Positions 1 to 9,822 of a stretch of DNA of 37,540 nucleotides are shown one piece after another. This stretch comes from Bifidobacterium cuniculi (GTDB lineage Bacteria; Actinomycetota; Actinomycetes; Actinomycetales; Bifidobacteriaceae): the NCBI RefSeq assembly GCF_000741575.1, contig NZ_JGYV01000029.1:1-37540 (forward strand), written 5' to 3'. The translations under genes and the position numbers were made by a program. A model generated the notes under the pieces. It saw only the letters and a list, made by a program, of their open reading frames with translations. It was not told the origin of the DNA and ran no database searches. Every line of letters starts with the position of its first letter. The first letter of the stretch is position 1.

Positions 1-110
1 CGAAGAACTTTTCAGTTCTTCGACCCGGTGCCCGCTTTAAGTTGGGATCCGCCCTCGTCCGGGTGCCCGCTTTAATTTCGGAAAGCATCCGTACCCGGTG
101 CCCGCTTTAA
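1..110. repeat. Half of a bipolar 35-bp-period repeat array with terminal hairpin
   Basis: Three identical copies of the 13-mer GTGCCCGCTTTAA start at 28, 63 and 98, exactly 35 bp apart, with 22-bp spacers that do not resemble each other. Bases 1-9 and 14-22 form a 9-bp perfect stem with a TTTC loop right at the window edge. The bases after the stem (ACCCGGTGCCC) suggest that the stem continues outside the window and that a mirror-image array begins there; that part is inference. The array lies just beyond the 3' end of rho, where no ordinary T-tailed terminator is visible. A matching array lies at the other window edge. The repeat is too short and cas genes are absent, so it is not a CRISPR. 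Confidence 0.85.
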
Positions 111-164
111 TTCTCCGGATCCCCGGGAACAGCCACGGACAACGAGAGATTTCTAGACGTCCCG

Positions 165-2033
165 CTACTGCGCGGACGAGGAGCCGCCGCCGTTCTGCTG
201 GACCAGGGAGGCGAAGAAATCGTGGTTCGACGCGGTCTTCTTCAGGCGCGGCACGATGGTCTGGTAGGCCTGCTCGGGTTCCAGGCCGCCCAGGAGGCGA
301 CGCAGGCGGTAGATCAGGGGCAGCTCGTGCGAATCGGTGATGAGCTCCTCGCGGCGGGTGCCGGAGGCGTTGATGTCGACGGCGGGGAACATGCGCTTGT
401 CGGCGAGCTCGCGGCTCAGGCGCAGCTCCATGTTGCCGGTGCCCTTGAACTCCTCGAAGATGACCTCGTCCATCTTGGAGCCGGTCTCCACCAGCGCGGA
501 GGAGATGATGGTCAGCGAGCCGCCGTTCTCGATGTTGCGGGCGGCGCCGAAGAACTTCTTGGGCGGGTAGAGGGCCTGCGCGTCCACGCCGCCGGACAGG
601 ATGCGGCCGGAGGCCGGCGCGGCGATGTTGTAGGCGCGGGCGAGGCGGGTCATGGAGTCCAGGAGCACCACCACGTCCTGGCCCAGCTCCACGAGGCGCT
701 TGGCGCGTTCGATGGCGAGCTCGGCGACCATGGTGTGGTCGGAGGCGGGACGGTCGAAGGTCGAGGAGATGACCTCGCCCTGCACCGTGCGCTCCATGTC
801 GGTGACCTCTTCGGGGCGTTCGTCCACGAGCACCACCATGAGGTGCACCTCGGGGTTGTTCGTGGCAATCGCGTTCGCGATGTTCTGCAGGGTGATCGTC
901 TTGCCGGCCTTGGGCGGGGAGACGATCAGGCCGCGCTGGCCCTTGCCGATGGGCGCGACGATGTCGATGAGACGGCCCGTCAGGCGATTCGGCGTGGTCT
1001 CCTGGCGGAGGCGCTCGTTCGGGTACAGGGGCGTGAGCTTGCTGAAGTGGGGACGGCCCATGGCCTCCTCCACGCTCATGCCGTTGATCTCGTCGATGGA
1101 CTGCAGCGGCACGAACTTCTGGCGCTGGTTGCGGCGGTCGTTGTCATGCGGGGCGCGGATGGTGCCCTTGACCGCGTCGCCCTTGCGCAGGCCGTACTTC
1201 TTGACCTGGCCCATGGACACGTACACGTCGTTGGGGCCCGGCAGGTAGCCGGAGGTGCGGATGAAGGCATAGGAATCGAGCACGTCCACGACGCCGGCGA
1301 CCATCACCGCGTCGTCGCGCTGCTGCGGCTGGCGCGACTCCTGGTCGTTGCCCTCGTGGCCGCGGCTACGGCGCGCACGGCCATTGCCACGGTCGTTGCC
1401 GCGTCCACGGCGGTTCTCGCGGTCGTTGTGCGCCACGGGCAGGGTGTCGAGGATCTCGTCGAGCTCGATCGCCTCGTCCTGCGGCTTCTCCTTGGACGCG
1501 GGACGGCGGGAAGGTGCAGCCTCGGCGTCCTGGCGGCGGCCACGGCGTGCGGGACGGTCGCCGCGCAGGTCCAGGGAGTCGAGCAGGTCGTCGGCACGTC
1601 GGTCGTCACCGGCGGCGGAGGCACCGCGGCGCTTGCGCACGCGACGGGCCGTGACCTCCATCTCCATGTTGCTGACCGGCTTGGCAGCCGGCTGCTCCTT
1701 GGGCTCGGCCTGGGTCTCGGGTTCCGCGGCCGACGCGGTCTTCGCAGCGGCGCGGGCTGCGCGGCGCGGCTTCTCGGTGATCTCGTCCAGCAGCAGTGCC
1801 GGGGATTCGACGGTCTTGTCGGCGGCCTTGTCAGGGGCCTTCTTGGCGGCCTTCTCGGCAGGACGGCGACGCACAGTGACGCCGGCAGGCGCCTCGCCGC
1901 CGGTACGGGCCGCGTGCAGCGTCGCCACAAGCTCTCCCTTGCGCATGGTGGAGACACCGCGCAGTCCCAACTGCTTGGCGAGTTCCTTGAGCTCAGGCAG
2001 TTTCATCTCTTCTAGGTTGGAGGTTGTTGCCAA
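165..2033 (-). CDS. rho: Transcription termination factor Rho
   Basis: Rho is the hexameric RNA helicase that ends transcription. The N-terminal Rho-N domain (EEMKLPELKELAKQLGLRG) is followed by a long low-complexity, Ala/Arg/Asp-rich insertion of the kind found in actinobacterial Rho, then the RNA-binding cold-shock-like domain and the RecA-like ATPase core with a P-loop (SPPKAGKT) and Walker B (VVVLLDSMTRLAR). I chose the TTG at 2033, which follows GGAAAGG by 8 bases and starts next to the conserved Rho-N sequence. The reading frame stays open to 2132, but those residues are unlike Rho. The gene stands alone; its stop codon is about 55 bp from the repeat array at the window edge. Confidence 0.95.
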   Translation of the reverse strand: MATTSNLEEMKLPELKELAKQLGLRGVSTMRKGELVATLHAARTGGEAPAGVTVRRRPAEKAAKKAPDKAADKTVESPALLLDEITEKPRRAARAAAKTASAAEPETQAEPKEQPAAKPVSNMEMEVTARRVRKRRGASAAGDDRRADDLLDSLDLRGDRPARRGRRQDAEAAPSRRPASKEKPQDEAIELDEILDTLPVAHNDRENRRGRGNDRGNGRARRSRGHEGNDQESRQPQQRDDAVMVAGVVDVLDSYAFIRTSGYLPGPNDVYVSMGQVKKYGLRKGDAVKGTIRAPHDNDRRNQRQKFVPLQSIDEINGMSVEEAMGRPHFSKLTPLYPNERLRQETTPNRLTGRLIDIVAPIGKGQRGLIVSPPKAGKTITLQNIANAIATNNPEVHLMVVLVDERPEEVTDMERTVQGEVISSTFDRPASDHTMVAELAIERAKRLVELGQDVVVLLDSMTRLARAYNIAAPASGRILSGGVDAQALYPPKKFFGAARNIENGGSLTIISSALVETGSKMDEVIFEEFKGTGNMELRLSRELADKRMFPAVDINASGTRREELITDSHELPLIYRLRRLLGGLEPEQAYQTIVPRLKKTASNHDFFASLVQQNGGGSSSAQ

Positions 2034-2203
2034 TTGGTGTGCCTTTCCTGATACCGGCCCGACGGATGCGCACCGGCCAAAACACATGGGGTTATGCAAA
2101 GAATACATGTTCTTCGCTGGGAAACGACCCACTACCTTGGTGGGTCCGTCCCAGAATACAACGCGACGGCGACGATTGGCCGCATTCGGCCAGTCGCAAA
2201 CGG

Positions 2204-2239
2204 CAGGGGGCCGGCATCCCGATGGATGCCGGCCCCCTG
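2204..2239 (-). terminator. Stem-loop after the FAD-dependent oxidoreductase gene
   Basis: A perfect 16-bp stem (2204-2219 with 2224-2239) closes a CGAT loop 15 bp after the stop codon of the flavoprotein gene. No clear T run follows, so it may act as an intrinsic terminator or simply as a 3' end stabiliser. Confidence 0.7.
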
Positions 2240-2253
2240 GGGAGGAGGAGTCC

Positions 2254-3843
2254 TCACTTGGACTCGTGGTAGGACTTGTCCGTGTTCACGGACCACACGT
2301 TGCGCTTGCTCGTGCGGCCTTCCTTGATGTTGCCCACAGCCTCGATGGCGGTCGCCATCGAATGGTCCATGTTGTTGTAGCGGTGCTGGCCGTTGCGGCC
2401 CACGCAGTACAGGTTGCCGAAGGAGTCGAGGTACTCGACCAGCTCGGGCATCCGGTCGTAGGTGTCGAAGTAGGCGGGATAGGCCTTCTTGACGCGTTCG
2501 CGGTGGGAGTCGAGCACCTCGTGGGCGCCGGAGATCACGCCCATGCGCGTCATCTCGGCGATGGCCAGCTTGGTGGCCTCCTCGTCGGTCATGTTCCAGA
2601 AGTCGTCGCCTTCCTCGCAGAAGTACTCCAGGCCGATCCACACCGTGTCGTCCACGTCCTTGACCAGGTAGGGGCTCCAGTTGTTGAAGATCTGGATGCG
2701 TCCCACCTTGTAGCCCGGATCCTGCACGTAGATCCAGCAATCCGGCACAATCGGCGGGTTGCCCAGCGTGGGGGTGTCGGTGGTGTTCCTCAGCTTGAGG
2801 TGCCTGACCAGCAGGCCCACGGTCACGAAGTCGCGGTACGGCAGGCCCTCGGCCACGGCCACCATGTCCCTGGGGGCGGGCTGTGCCTCGGTGTCGATGG
2901 CCTGGACCAGGTCCTTGACCGGCATGGAGGAGATGAACTGGTCGCCTTCGAGCATGACGCGGCCGCCGTCGGCGGTCTCGTAGACCACGGAGGACACCTT
3001 GCCGTCCTTGCGGTTGACGCCCACGACCTTGGCGCCGGTGATGACCTTGACGCCGGCCTGCTCGCAGTTGGCCTCCACGGTCTCCCACAGCTGGCCGGGG
3101 CCGAGCTTGGGGTACCAGAACTCCTCGATGAGGGAGGTCTCGACCTCCGCGTTGGAACGCTTCTTCGGCAGCATCTTCTGCACGGCGTTCTTGAGCACGC
3201 CCATGATGCTCAGGCCCTTGACGCGCTGGGAGCCCCAGTCGGCGGAAATCTGCGAGGGGTGGCGCCCCCACAGCTTGGTCGTGTAGTCCTCGAAGAACAT
3301 GGAGTACAGCTTGCGGCCGAAACGGTTGATGTAGAAGTTCTCCAGGTTGTCCTCGGGCAGCTTGTGCACGGCGGACTTGAGGTAGGAGAAACCCGCCTCG
3401 AGGGTGATCCGGGGGCCCATGGCCTTGAGCGTGTTGGCGTTGAGCGTGACCGGGTAGTCCAGGAAGTGCCGGTTCCAGAAGATGCGCGAGACGCGGTGGC
3501 GCTTGAGCATCACCTTGTCGGTCCGCTCCGGGTCGGGGCCGCCGGGGGTGAGCTCGTGGGTGCGTCCGAGTTTCCTGTCGTCGTAGGAGGGGGCGCCCTG
3601 CAGGGGCAGCGTGTCCGCCCACCACCGCATGATGCGGTCGTCCTTGGAGAAGAAACGGTGGCCGCCGATGTCCATGCGGTTGCCATTGTGCCTGACCGTG
3701 CGGGAGATGCCGCCGAACTCGCCCGTCTCCTCGAGGAGGGTCACGTCGTAGCGGTCGGCGCCGCCGTCCCTGACGAGCTCCCAGGCCGCGGTCAGGCCGG
3801 CAGGGCCGCCGCCGATGATGACAATGGATTCCTTCTGGGACAC
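2254..3843 (-). CDS. FAD-dependent oxidoreductase, UDP-galactopyranose mutase-like
   Basis: This 529-residue protein opens with a dinucleotide-binding motif ([17 protein letters not shown], residues 7-23) followed by an acidic strand end and a GGISRT segment, typical of the UDP-galactopyranose mutase/amine oxidase superfamily. The C-terminal part ([18 protein letters not shown]) is the region that closes the FAD site in mutase-like proteins. At 529 residues it is longer than classical Glf (about 370-390), so it probably belongs to the longer mutase-like group found with polysaccharide genes; the true substrate is unknown. The GTG start at 3843 follows AAGGAG by 8 bases. No glycosyltransferases are adjacent, so context does not help. 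Confidence 0.8.
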   Translation of the reverse strand: MSQKESIVIIGGGPAGLTAAWELVRDGGADRYDVTLLEETGEFGGISRTVRHNGNRMDIGGHRFFSKDDRIMRWWADTLPLQGAPSYDDRKLGRTHELTPGGPDPERTDKVMLKRHRVSRIFWNRHFLDYPVTLNANTLKAMGPRITLEAGFSYLKSAVHKLPEDNLENFYINRFGRKLYSMFFEDYTTKLWGRHPSQISADWGSQRVKGLSIMGVLKNAVQKMLPKKRSNAEVETSLIEEFWYPKLGPGQLWETVEANCEQAGVKVITGAKVVGVNRKDGKVSSVVYETADGGRVMLEGDQFISSMPVKDLVQAIDTEAQPAPRDMVAVAEGLPYRDFVTVGLLVRHLKLRNTTDTPTLGNPPIVPDCWIYVQDPGYKVGRIQIFNNWSPYLVKDVDDTVWIGLEYFCEEGDDFWNMTDEEATKLAIAEMTRMGVISGAHEVLDSHRERVKKAYPAYFDTYDRMPELVEYLDSFGNLYCVGRNGQHRYNNMDHSMATAIEAVGNIKEGRTSKRNVWSVNTDKSYHESK

Positions 3844-3932
3844 GATGAGATCTCCTTTTGCGTCTCGGCCGGTATCCGGTCAATCGGGCACAATACGTCG
3901 TTTAGATTCTAGTTGCTCCCGTCACCAAGATG

Positions 3933-3961
3933 CCGGCGGTTTGCCGCAGGCAAACCGCCGG
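3933..3961 (-). terminator. Stem-loop after the DUF2469 gene
   Basis: A 13-bp perfect stem (3933-3945 with 3949-3961) with a GCA loop lies 8 bp beyond the stop codon of the DUF2469 gene. It is GC-rich with no long T tail. It also lies upstream of the next minus-strand gene start at 3843. Confidence 0.7.
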
Positions 3962-3968
3962 GCCGTCC

Positions 3969-4280
3969 CTACATGCCGTCGGGGATGTCGATATCGCTTT
4001 TCTGCACTTCCTCGACGTTGACGTCCTTGAAGGTCACGATGCGCACATTCTTCACGAACCGGCTGGACCGGTACACGTCCCACACCCACGCATCGGAGAG
4101 GCGCACGTCGAAGTACACGTCCTGGCCGGCGGAACGCACATTGAAGTCGACCTTGTTGGCCAGGTAGAAGCGGCGTTCTGTCTCCACCACGTAGGTGAAC
4201 AGCTTGATGACGTCCCGGTACTCCTTGTACAGGGCGAGTTCGGCATCGGTCTCGTAGTTGTCGAGGTCTTCGGCACTCAT
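3969..4280 (-). CDS. DUF2469 family protein
   Basis: A 103-residue acidic protein starting MSAEDLDNYETDAELALYKEYRDV-, the recognisable beginning of the actinobacterial DUF2469 family. The family has no established biochemical role; in other actinobacteria its gene is often near rnhB and signal peptidase genes. Here it follows the GNAT acetyltransferase gene by 38 bp on the same strand and ends in a strong stem-loop, so the two are probably co-transcribed. No signal peptide or membrane segment is visible. A cytoplasmic location is inferred. Confidence 0.85.
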   Translation of the reverse strand: MSAEDLDNYETDAELALYKEYRDVIKLFTYVVETERRFYLANKVDFNVRSAGQDVYFDVRLSDAWVWDVYRSSRFVKNVRIVTFKDVNVEEVQKSDIDIPDGM

Positions 4281-4318
4281 ACTGTCGTTTCAGCTCCTGA
4301 TGGGTCAGATGGTTTGGG

Positions 4319-5272
4319 TCAGCGGCGCTTGGCACGGTCGCGGCCCAGCGTGCGCCACCACGCCTTCTTCGTGTCACCGCGCTCGGAGTAGCTGTACGGC
4401 CAGGCGGTCTCGTCGTCCCCGGGCGCGGGATGCTCCCCCGCCTCCTGCGTGGCCTCGTCGACGAGCCGTTCCAGCGGCTGCTGGCGGATCGCCATGGAAT
4501 GTTCGTGCAGCGCCATCGCCTTGGCCATGCCCGGGTTCGTGGTGATCACGTGCATGCCGAAGGCGTCCATGGCCCGCACGGGGTCGTACTCGTCGACCAG
4601 CGTGTCCAGCACGTGCAGGTCCTGGTACTTGCCCAGGCGGTTGTCCCACAGGGCGTGGCGGGAGACTCCGGATGGCACGAAGCCGAGCGACTGGTAGACG
4701 GACAGGCTGCGCGTGTTCTTCTCGGGGATCGCCACCCAGATGCGGTGCATGCCCAGGCCTTCCGGCGCGTCGGCGAAGCCGTAGGTCATGACGCGCGGCA
4801 TGGCGTCGCGCGAATAGCCACGGCCGCGGTAATCCTTGCCGAGGATCACCTGGATGCGTGCGGAGCGCGCCCAGCCGTCGATGTCGATGAGGAAAATCAT
4901 GCCGATGAACTCGGTGGCGTTCTGCGCGGTCATGGTGACGTCGGTGCAGTCGTCGGGCGTGGTCATGAGCGCCCAGGCGATGGTGCGGCGGTGTTCGGGG
5001 TCGTCGACGCCGCTGCCGACTTCCGTGCCCTTGGCCCAGGCCTCGGAACGGCGCACCCAGGCGTGGACCGCGGAACGCTCCGCCACCCGGTCCTTGCCGG
5101 TGATGCCGGACGCGTTCACGTAGGCGTCCAGGGAGTCCATGAGGTCGAGGTCGGCCATGGTGGCGGGCCGCATGTATACCATTTCGCCCCTGATGTCCGG
5201 AATGTCGATGCGTACGGGAAGGTCACGCGGGCGATCCTGCTCCCCCTGCAGACGGTCGTCGGTGTCAGCCAT
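4319..5272 (-). CDS. GNAT family N-acetyltransferase
   Basis: The protein (about 317 residues) has a RimJ/RimL-like acetyltransferase fold: an N-terminal MRPATMADLDLMDSL start, the acetyl-CoA pyrophosphate loop DYRGRGYSRDAM, and the late motif EKNTRSLSVYQSLGF in which Asn and Tyr are typical GNAT residues. A C-terminal extension of about 90 residues, Arg/Lys-rich at its end, is outside the usual domain. The substrate cannot be told. I prefer the ATG at 5272 because AAGGA lies 5 bases upstream; the ATG at 5278 overlaps that site. It leads a likely two-gene unit with the DUF2469 gene. Confidence 0.8.
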   Translation of the reverse strand: MADTDDRLQGEQDRPRDLPVRIDIPDIRGEMVYMRPATMADLDLMDSLDAYVNASGITGKDRVAERSAVHAWVRRSEAWAKGTEVGSGVDDPEHRRTIAWALMTTPDDCTDVTMTAQNATEFIGMIFLIDIDGWARSARIQVILGKDYRGRGYSRDAMPRVMTYGFADAPEGLGMHRIWVAIPEKNTRSLSVYQSLGFVPSGVSRHALWDNRLGKYQDLHVLDTLVDEYDPVRAMDAFGMHVITTNPGMAKAMALHEHSMAIRQQPLERLVDEATQEAGEHPAPGDDETAWPYSYSERGDTKKAWWRTLGRDRAKRR

Positions 5273-5360
5273 GTCCATCCTTCGTTGATTGTGTGCCTTG
5301 GAAAGACCCCTTGTCTTTCAGCCACCCCATTCTAGTCCATGGCGTCGTCCGGGGGCAATC

Positions 5361-5406
5361 CTGCCCTGAGAAATTGTTCAGAAAAATGAACAATTTCTCA
5401 GGGCAG
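5361..5406 (-). terminator. Long perfect stem-loop after gatB
   Basis: Bases 5361-5379 and 5388-5406 form a perfect 19-bp stem around the loop AGAAAAAT. The structure lies 66 bp beyond the gatB stop codon and upstream of the acetyltransferase start. It is the only obvious terminator for the gatCAB operon. There is no T run on either side; its A/T-rich inner half (GAAATTGTTC) recalls the larger palindromes elsewhere in the window. Confidence 0.7.
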
Positions 5407-5472
5407 ACCCATCACACAGGGGACCTTGGCCTCCGCATGGGGCCGGAGCGGATGGCTTCGGCCCTCGGCCTC

Positions 5473-6972
5473 TCAGCCCTTGATCTTCTCCATCACGATC
5501 TTCGTGACGGCCTTGGCGTCGGCCTGGCCCTTGGTGGCACGCATGACGGCACCGATGAGCGCACCCATCGGCTTCATGTTGCCGGCCTTGAGCTTGGCGA
5601 CGACGTCCGGCTGGGCGTCCATGGCCTCCTGGACGGCGACCTGCAGGGCGCCGTCGTCGGAGACGACCTTGAAGCCGTGCTTGGCGACGACCTCGGCCGG
5701 GGTGCCCTCGCCCTGGAGCACCAGGGCCATGGTCTGCTTGGCCAGCTTGTCGTTGAGCTTGCCGTCGGCGATGAGCTGCTCGACGTCCGCGACCTCCTGC
5801 GGGGTGACGGACAGTTCCTCGAGGCCCACGCCCTTGGCGTTCGCCTCGCGGGACAGTTCGCCCAGCCACCACTTCTTGGCACCGGCGGGCGTCGCGCCCA
5901 GCTTGACGGTCTCCTCGATCAGGTCGAGCGCGTCGGCGTTGACCACGTCGCGCATCTCGGTGTCGGAGAACTGCCACTCGCCCTTGAGGCGGTTGCGGCG
6001 CTCGCGCGGCATCTCCGGCATCTGCGCCTTGATGCGCTCCACGTGCTCGGGGGTGATGTGCAGCATCACCAGGTCGGGGTCCGGGAAGTAGCGGTAGTCG
6101 TCGGCGTCGGACTTGACGCGGCCGCCGGCGGTCGCCTGCGCGGACTCGTCCCAGTGGCGGGTCTCCTGCAGGATTTCGCCGCCCTTGTCGAGGATCGCGG
6201 CCTGGCGGCGGATCTCGTACTGGATGGTGCGTTCGATGCCGCGGAAGGAGTTGACGTTCTTCGTCTCCGAGCGCGTGCCGTAGGGGTCGGACGGCGAGCG
6301 GCGCAGCGACACGTTCACGTCGGCGCGCATGTTGCCCTGCTCCATGCGTGCGTGCGAGATGTTGAGCGCGCGCACGATGTCGCGGATGGCGCGCATGTAC
6401 GCGCCCGCGATCTCCGGCGCGCGGTCGCCGGCGCCCTCGATCGGCTTGGTCACGATCTCGATGAGCGGCACGCCGGCGCGGTTGTAGTCGACCAGCGAGT
6501 GGTCGGCGCCCTCGATGCGACCGTCGGAGCCGCCGACGTGCGTGTTCTTGCCGGCGTCGTCCTCGATGTGCGCGCGCTCGATCGGCACGCGGAAGACGGT
6601 GCCGTCCTCGAGCTCGACGTCCAGGTACCCCTCGCCGTTGGTCGGCTTGTCGTACTGCGAGATCTGGTAGTCGCGCGGCATGTCCGGGTAGAAGTAGTTC
6701 TTGCGGGAGAACTGGCTCCACTCGTTGATCTGGCAGTGCAGCGCCAGGCCCAGCTTGATCGCGTAGTCAACGGCGGCCTCGTTGAGCACGGGCAGCGAGC
6801 CGGGCAGGCCCAGGCTCACCGGGGTCAGCTCGGTGTTCGGCTCCGCGCCGAAGGAGATTGGCGCCGGGCAGAACAGCTTCGTGTTCGTGCTCAGCTCGAC
6901 GTGGGTCTCGAGTCCGATGACCGGGTCGAATTCCTTGACGGCCTCGGAGTACTTCATCAGTTGTTCAGCCAT
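5473..6972 (-). CDS. gatB: Asp-tRNA(Asn)/Glu-tRNA(Gln) amidotransferase subunit B
   Basis: GatB (499 residues) binds mischarged Glu-tRNA(Gln) or Asp-tRNA(Asn), activates it with ATP, and receives ammonia from GatA. Family signatures are visible in order: [20 protein letters not shown] near the N-terminus, the [16 protein letters not shown] segment, [17 protein letters not shown], and [19 protein letters not shown] leading to the C-terminal YqeY-like tail with [14 protein letters not shown]. Length matches the family. The ATG at 6972 is preceded by a GAGGAAAG site. It is the last gene of gatC-gatA-gatB, 21 bp after gatA. Confidence 0.96.
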   Translation of the reverse strand: MAEQLMKYSEAVKEFDPVIGLETHVELSTNTKLFCPAPISFGAEPNTELTPVSLGLPGSLPVLNEAAVDYAIKLGLALHCQINEWSQFSRKNYFYPDMPRDYQISQYDKPTNGEGYLDVELEDGTVFRVPIERAHIEDDAGKNTHVGGSDGRIEGADHSLVDYNRAGVPLIEIVTKPIEGAGDRAPEIAGAYMRAIRDIVRALNISHARMEQGNMRADVNVSLRRSPSDPYGTRSETKNVNSFRGIERTIQYEIRRQAAILDKGGEILQETRHWDESAQATAGGRVKSDADDYRYFPDPDLVMLHITPEHVERIKAQMPEMPRERRNRLKGEWQFSDTEMRDVVNADALDLIEETVKLGATPAGAKKWWLGELSREANAKGVGLEELSVTPQEVADVEQLIADGKLNDKLAKQTMALVLQGEGTPAEVVAKHGFKVVSDDGALQVAVQEAMDAQPDVVAKLKAGNMKPMGALIGAVMRATKGQADAKAVTKIVMEKIKG

Positions 6973-6993
6973 GATTGTCTTTCCTCACGTCCT

Positions 6994-8533
6994 CTACTTG
7001 TTCAGTCCGTCGAGCCACGGGGTCTTCAGGGACTGCCAGATCGGGCCGCCCCAGGCCTCCTCGAGCGCGGCCTCGAGCGCCGCGGCCGGCTTGTACATGA
7101 CCTCGTCGCGCTGCTGCGGCGCGATGAACTGGAAGCCGACGGGCAGGCCGTCGTCGGACAGGCCGGCGGGGATGCTCATGGCCGGCACGCCCGCGAGGTT
7201 CGCGGGGATCGTGGCGATGTCGTTCATGTACATGGCCAGCGGGTCGTCCATCTTCTCGCCGAACCTGAAGGCGGTGGACGGGCTCGTCGGGGACACCAGC
7301 ACGTCTGCCTGCCCGAAGGCCTGCTCGAAGTCCTGGATGATGAGCGTGCGCACCTTCTGCGCGGAGCCGTACCAGGCGTCGTAGTAGCCGGCGGACAGCG
7401 CGTAGGTGCCCAGGATGATGCGGCGCTTGACCTCGTCGCCGAAGCCGGCCTCACGGGTGTAGCTCATCATGTTCGCGGCGGTCTGCGCCACGTCGGCCGG
7501 CGGCATGACGCGCAGGCCGTAGCGCATGCCGTCGTAGCGGGCCAGGTTGGAGCTGACCTCGGAAGGCATGATGATGTAGTAGGCGCCCAGCGCGTACTTG
7601 AAGTGTGGGCAGGAGACCTCCACGACCTCGGCGCCCATGGACTCCAAGGCGGCGACTGCCTCGTGGAAGCGCGCCTCGACGCCCGGCTGGAAGCCTTCGC
7701 CGCCGAGTTCCTTGACCAGGCCCACCTTGAGGCCCTTGAGGTCGCGCTTCATGCCCTCGCGGGCCGCGGCCGCCATCGGGCGCGGACCTTCGGGGAGTGG
7801 AGGTGGAGTCACGCTTGTCGTGGCCGCCGATGATCTCCTGCAGGAGTGCGGCGTCGAGCACGGTGCGCGTGACGGGACCGATCTGGTCGAGCGAGGACGC
7901 CATGGCGATGGCTCCGAAGCGGGAGACGCCGCCGTAGGTCGGCTTGACGCCCACGGTGCCGGTCAGCGCGCCCGGCTGGCGGATCGAGCCGCCGGTGTCG
8001 GTGCCCAGGGCCAGCGGCGCCTCGAAGGCGCTCACGGCAGCCGCGGAGCCGCCGCCGGAGCCGCCGGGGACGCGCTCGAGGTCCCACGGGTTGGAGGTCT
8101 TCTGGTAGGCGGAGTGTTCGGTGGAGGAACCCTGCGCGAACTCGTCGAGGTTCGTCTTGCCCAGCAGCGGCATGTGCGCGGCCTTGAGCTTCTCGATGAC
8201 GGTCGCGTCGTACGGCGGCACCCAGCCTTCGAGGATGCGGCTGGCGGCGGTGGTCTCGATGCCCTTGGTCACGATCATGTCCTTGATCGCGATCGGCACG
8301 CCGGCCAGTTCGGGCAGTTCCGCCTTCTCGTCGTCGGATAGGCCGTCGTAGGCGTCGGCCTGCTCGAGCGCGGCCTCGCCGGACACCTTGAGGAAGGCCT
8401 TGATGCCGGGTTCGGCGGCGTCGATGACCTCGAGCTGCGCGTTGACGAGGTCGCGGCTGGTGACCTCCTTGTCGCGCAGCAGCTGCGCCATCTCGAGCGC
8501 GGACAGCTTGACCAGTTCAGTCTTGTCGGTCAT
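6994..8533 (-). CDS. gatA: Amidotransferase subunit A, reading frame broken by one base
   Basis: GatA is the amidase subunit that releases ammonia from glutamine for GatB. The amidase signature with its Ser-Ser-Lys triad is present: [11 protein letters not shown] supplies Lys, [13 protein letters not shown] and [10 protein letters not shown] supply the serines. The first frame runs from ATG 8533 through [12 protein letters not shown], then leaves the family. The rest, from [18 protein letters not shown] to the end at 6994, is in another frame. Removing one base from the four-G run at 7792-7795 restores a continuous protein of about 512 residues. As GatCAB should be needed for Gln-tRNA synthesis, a sequencing error or a very recent mutation is likelier than a true pseudogene. 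The gatC stop and gatA start are one base apart. Confidence 0.9.
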
Positions 8534-8534
8534 C

Positions 8535-8831
8535 TCACTCCTCCCCCAGGATGCGCGGCGCCACGAACATGCCGTCGGCGGTGGCCGGGGCGGCGGCGAG
8601 CACCTCGGACTGCGGCAGCGGCGTCACCGGGACGTCGGGACGCAGGTACGCCTCGAGCGGCACCGGGTTGGCGGTGGGCTCCACGTCGTCGGTGGCGACT
8701 TCCTGCACGGAATCGATGGATTCCGCGATGACATTGAGTTCGCTCTGCATGCGAGTGATTTCCTCGTCAGTGAGCGCAATCCGGGCCAGGTCGCCCAGAT
8801 GCATGATTTCTTCGCGTGTGAAAGTTGGCAT
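8535..8831 (-). CDS. gatC: Asp-tRNA(Asn)/Glu-tRNA(Gln) amidotransferase subunit C
   Basis: GatC is the small subunit that wraps around GatA and GatB and stabilises the complex. The 98-residue protein starts [20 protein letters not shown], followed by the LTDEEI segment and the [13 protein letters not shown] region typical of GatC. The ATG at 8831 follows GGTGGGAGCC, a good ribosome binding site. The frame stays open further upstream without resemblance to GatC. First gene of the operon; gatA starts one base after its stop codon. Confidence 0.93.
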   Translation of the reverse strand: MPTFTREEIMHLGDLARIALTDEEITRMQSELNVIAESIDSVQEVATDDVEPTANPVPLEAYLRPDVPVTPLPQSEVLAAAPATADGMFVAPRILGEE

Positions 8832-8951
8832 GGCTCCCACCATAGCGCCGTATTGTGACGTGTCCGGGCCTGTTCGCAACGCGGCTGCGGTGTTGCCGCC
8901 ATGGTCGTGCGCCATGGTCGTCATGGCCGGCCGACGCCGGCGGACTCATCG

Positions 8952-9800
8952 TCAGTCCTGCACCGCGGCGTGCTGCGCGATCCATGCGTGCATCGCCACG
9001 GCCGCGGCGGCGCCGGCGTTGATCGAGCGCACGGAGCCGAACTGGCTGATGTAGACGACGTCGTCGGCCAGCTCCAGCGCCTTGTCCGACAGTCCCGGCC
9101 CCTCGGCGCCGAAGAGCATGAGGCATTTCTCGGGGAAGCGGTAGGTCTCCATGGGCACGGCGCCGTCGACGATGTCCAGTGCGATGACCTTCGCCCGGTC
9201 GAGCGTCTCCAGGGTGCGGCGCGCCTCGTCGGCGCGGGTGGCAGCGGCCGTGCCATCGTCAGGCGCCGGGACGTCGCCAGGGACGTCTGCGGCTGCATCC
9301 ACGACGCCGGCCGGCGACTGGTTGGCCTCCAGGACGGCGAGCGCCTCGGCGCGCTGCGCGGCGAGGCGCTCGTGCCAGCCGTCCACCAGCTCCTGGATGG
9401 ACGGGTGGTGCTCCACGTGCTGGTATAGCTCGGTCATGAGCGCACCCTTGCGGTTCCACTTGTGCGGGCCGACGATGTGCACCTTGTTGGCGGTGAAGGC
9501 GTTCGCCGTGCGCACCATGGAGCCGATGTTGAAGTCGTGCGTCCAGTTCTCCACGGCCACTTCGAAGCCGTGGCGCCCCCGGCTGTCGAGGTCGGCCTTG
9601 ATGGCCTCCACGCCCCAGTAGCGGTAGCGGTCGAGCACGTTGCGTCGGTCGCCCTGCGCCAGCAGCTCCGGGTCGAGCCGCGGGTCGTCGGGCAGCGGCT
9701 CCCCGGGGTGCTCCTCACGCCAGGGGCCGACGCCGATCTTCCTGAAAGTCGGTTCGCCGGAGGCTGCCGCCGCCAGCGAGATGGGATTGGGCTCATGCAT
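8952..9800 (-). CDS. TrmH/SpoU family RNA 2'-O-methyltransferase
   Basis: A 282-residue SPOUT-fold methyltransferase that would transfer a methyl group from S-adenosylmethionine to a ribose 2'-OH of tRNA or rRNA. The three SpoU motifs are clear: NIGSMVRTANAF (motif 1), KCLMLFGAEGPGLS (motif 2) and SQFGSVRSINAGAAAAVAM (motif 3). An Ala/Asp-rich insertion of about 45 residues separates motif 1 from motifs 2 and 3. The exact RNA target is unknown. The upstream side is occupied by a ~110-bp palindrome starting about 22 bp from the start codon, so its promoter must lie in or beyond that repeat. Confidence 0.87.
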   Translation of the reverse strand: MHEPNPISLAAAASGEPTFRKIGVGPWREEHPGEPLPDDPRLDPELLAQGDRRNVLDRYRYWGVEAIKADLDSRGRHGFEVAVENWTHDFNIGSMVRTANAFTANKVHIVGPHKWNRKGALMTELYQHVEHHPSIQELVDGWHERLAAQRAEALAVLEANQSPAGVVDAAADVPGDVPAPDDGTAAATRADEARRTLETLDRAKVIALDIVDGAVPMETYRFPEKCLMLFGAEGPGLSDKALELADDVVYISQFGSVRSINAGAAAAVAMHAWIAQHAAVQD

Positions 9801-9822
9801 GCCGCCCAGCTTACTTTCTCAG

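Noticed and set aside
28..110. CRISPR array at the window edges
   Set aside because: The repeat is only 13 bp with 22-bp spacers, the array reverses orientation around a hairpin, and no cas gene is present.
222..2015. Long plus-strand open frame opposite rho
   Set aside because: Composition is His/Val/Leu/Gly-rich shadow coding opposite a clear rho gene; no domain resemblance.
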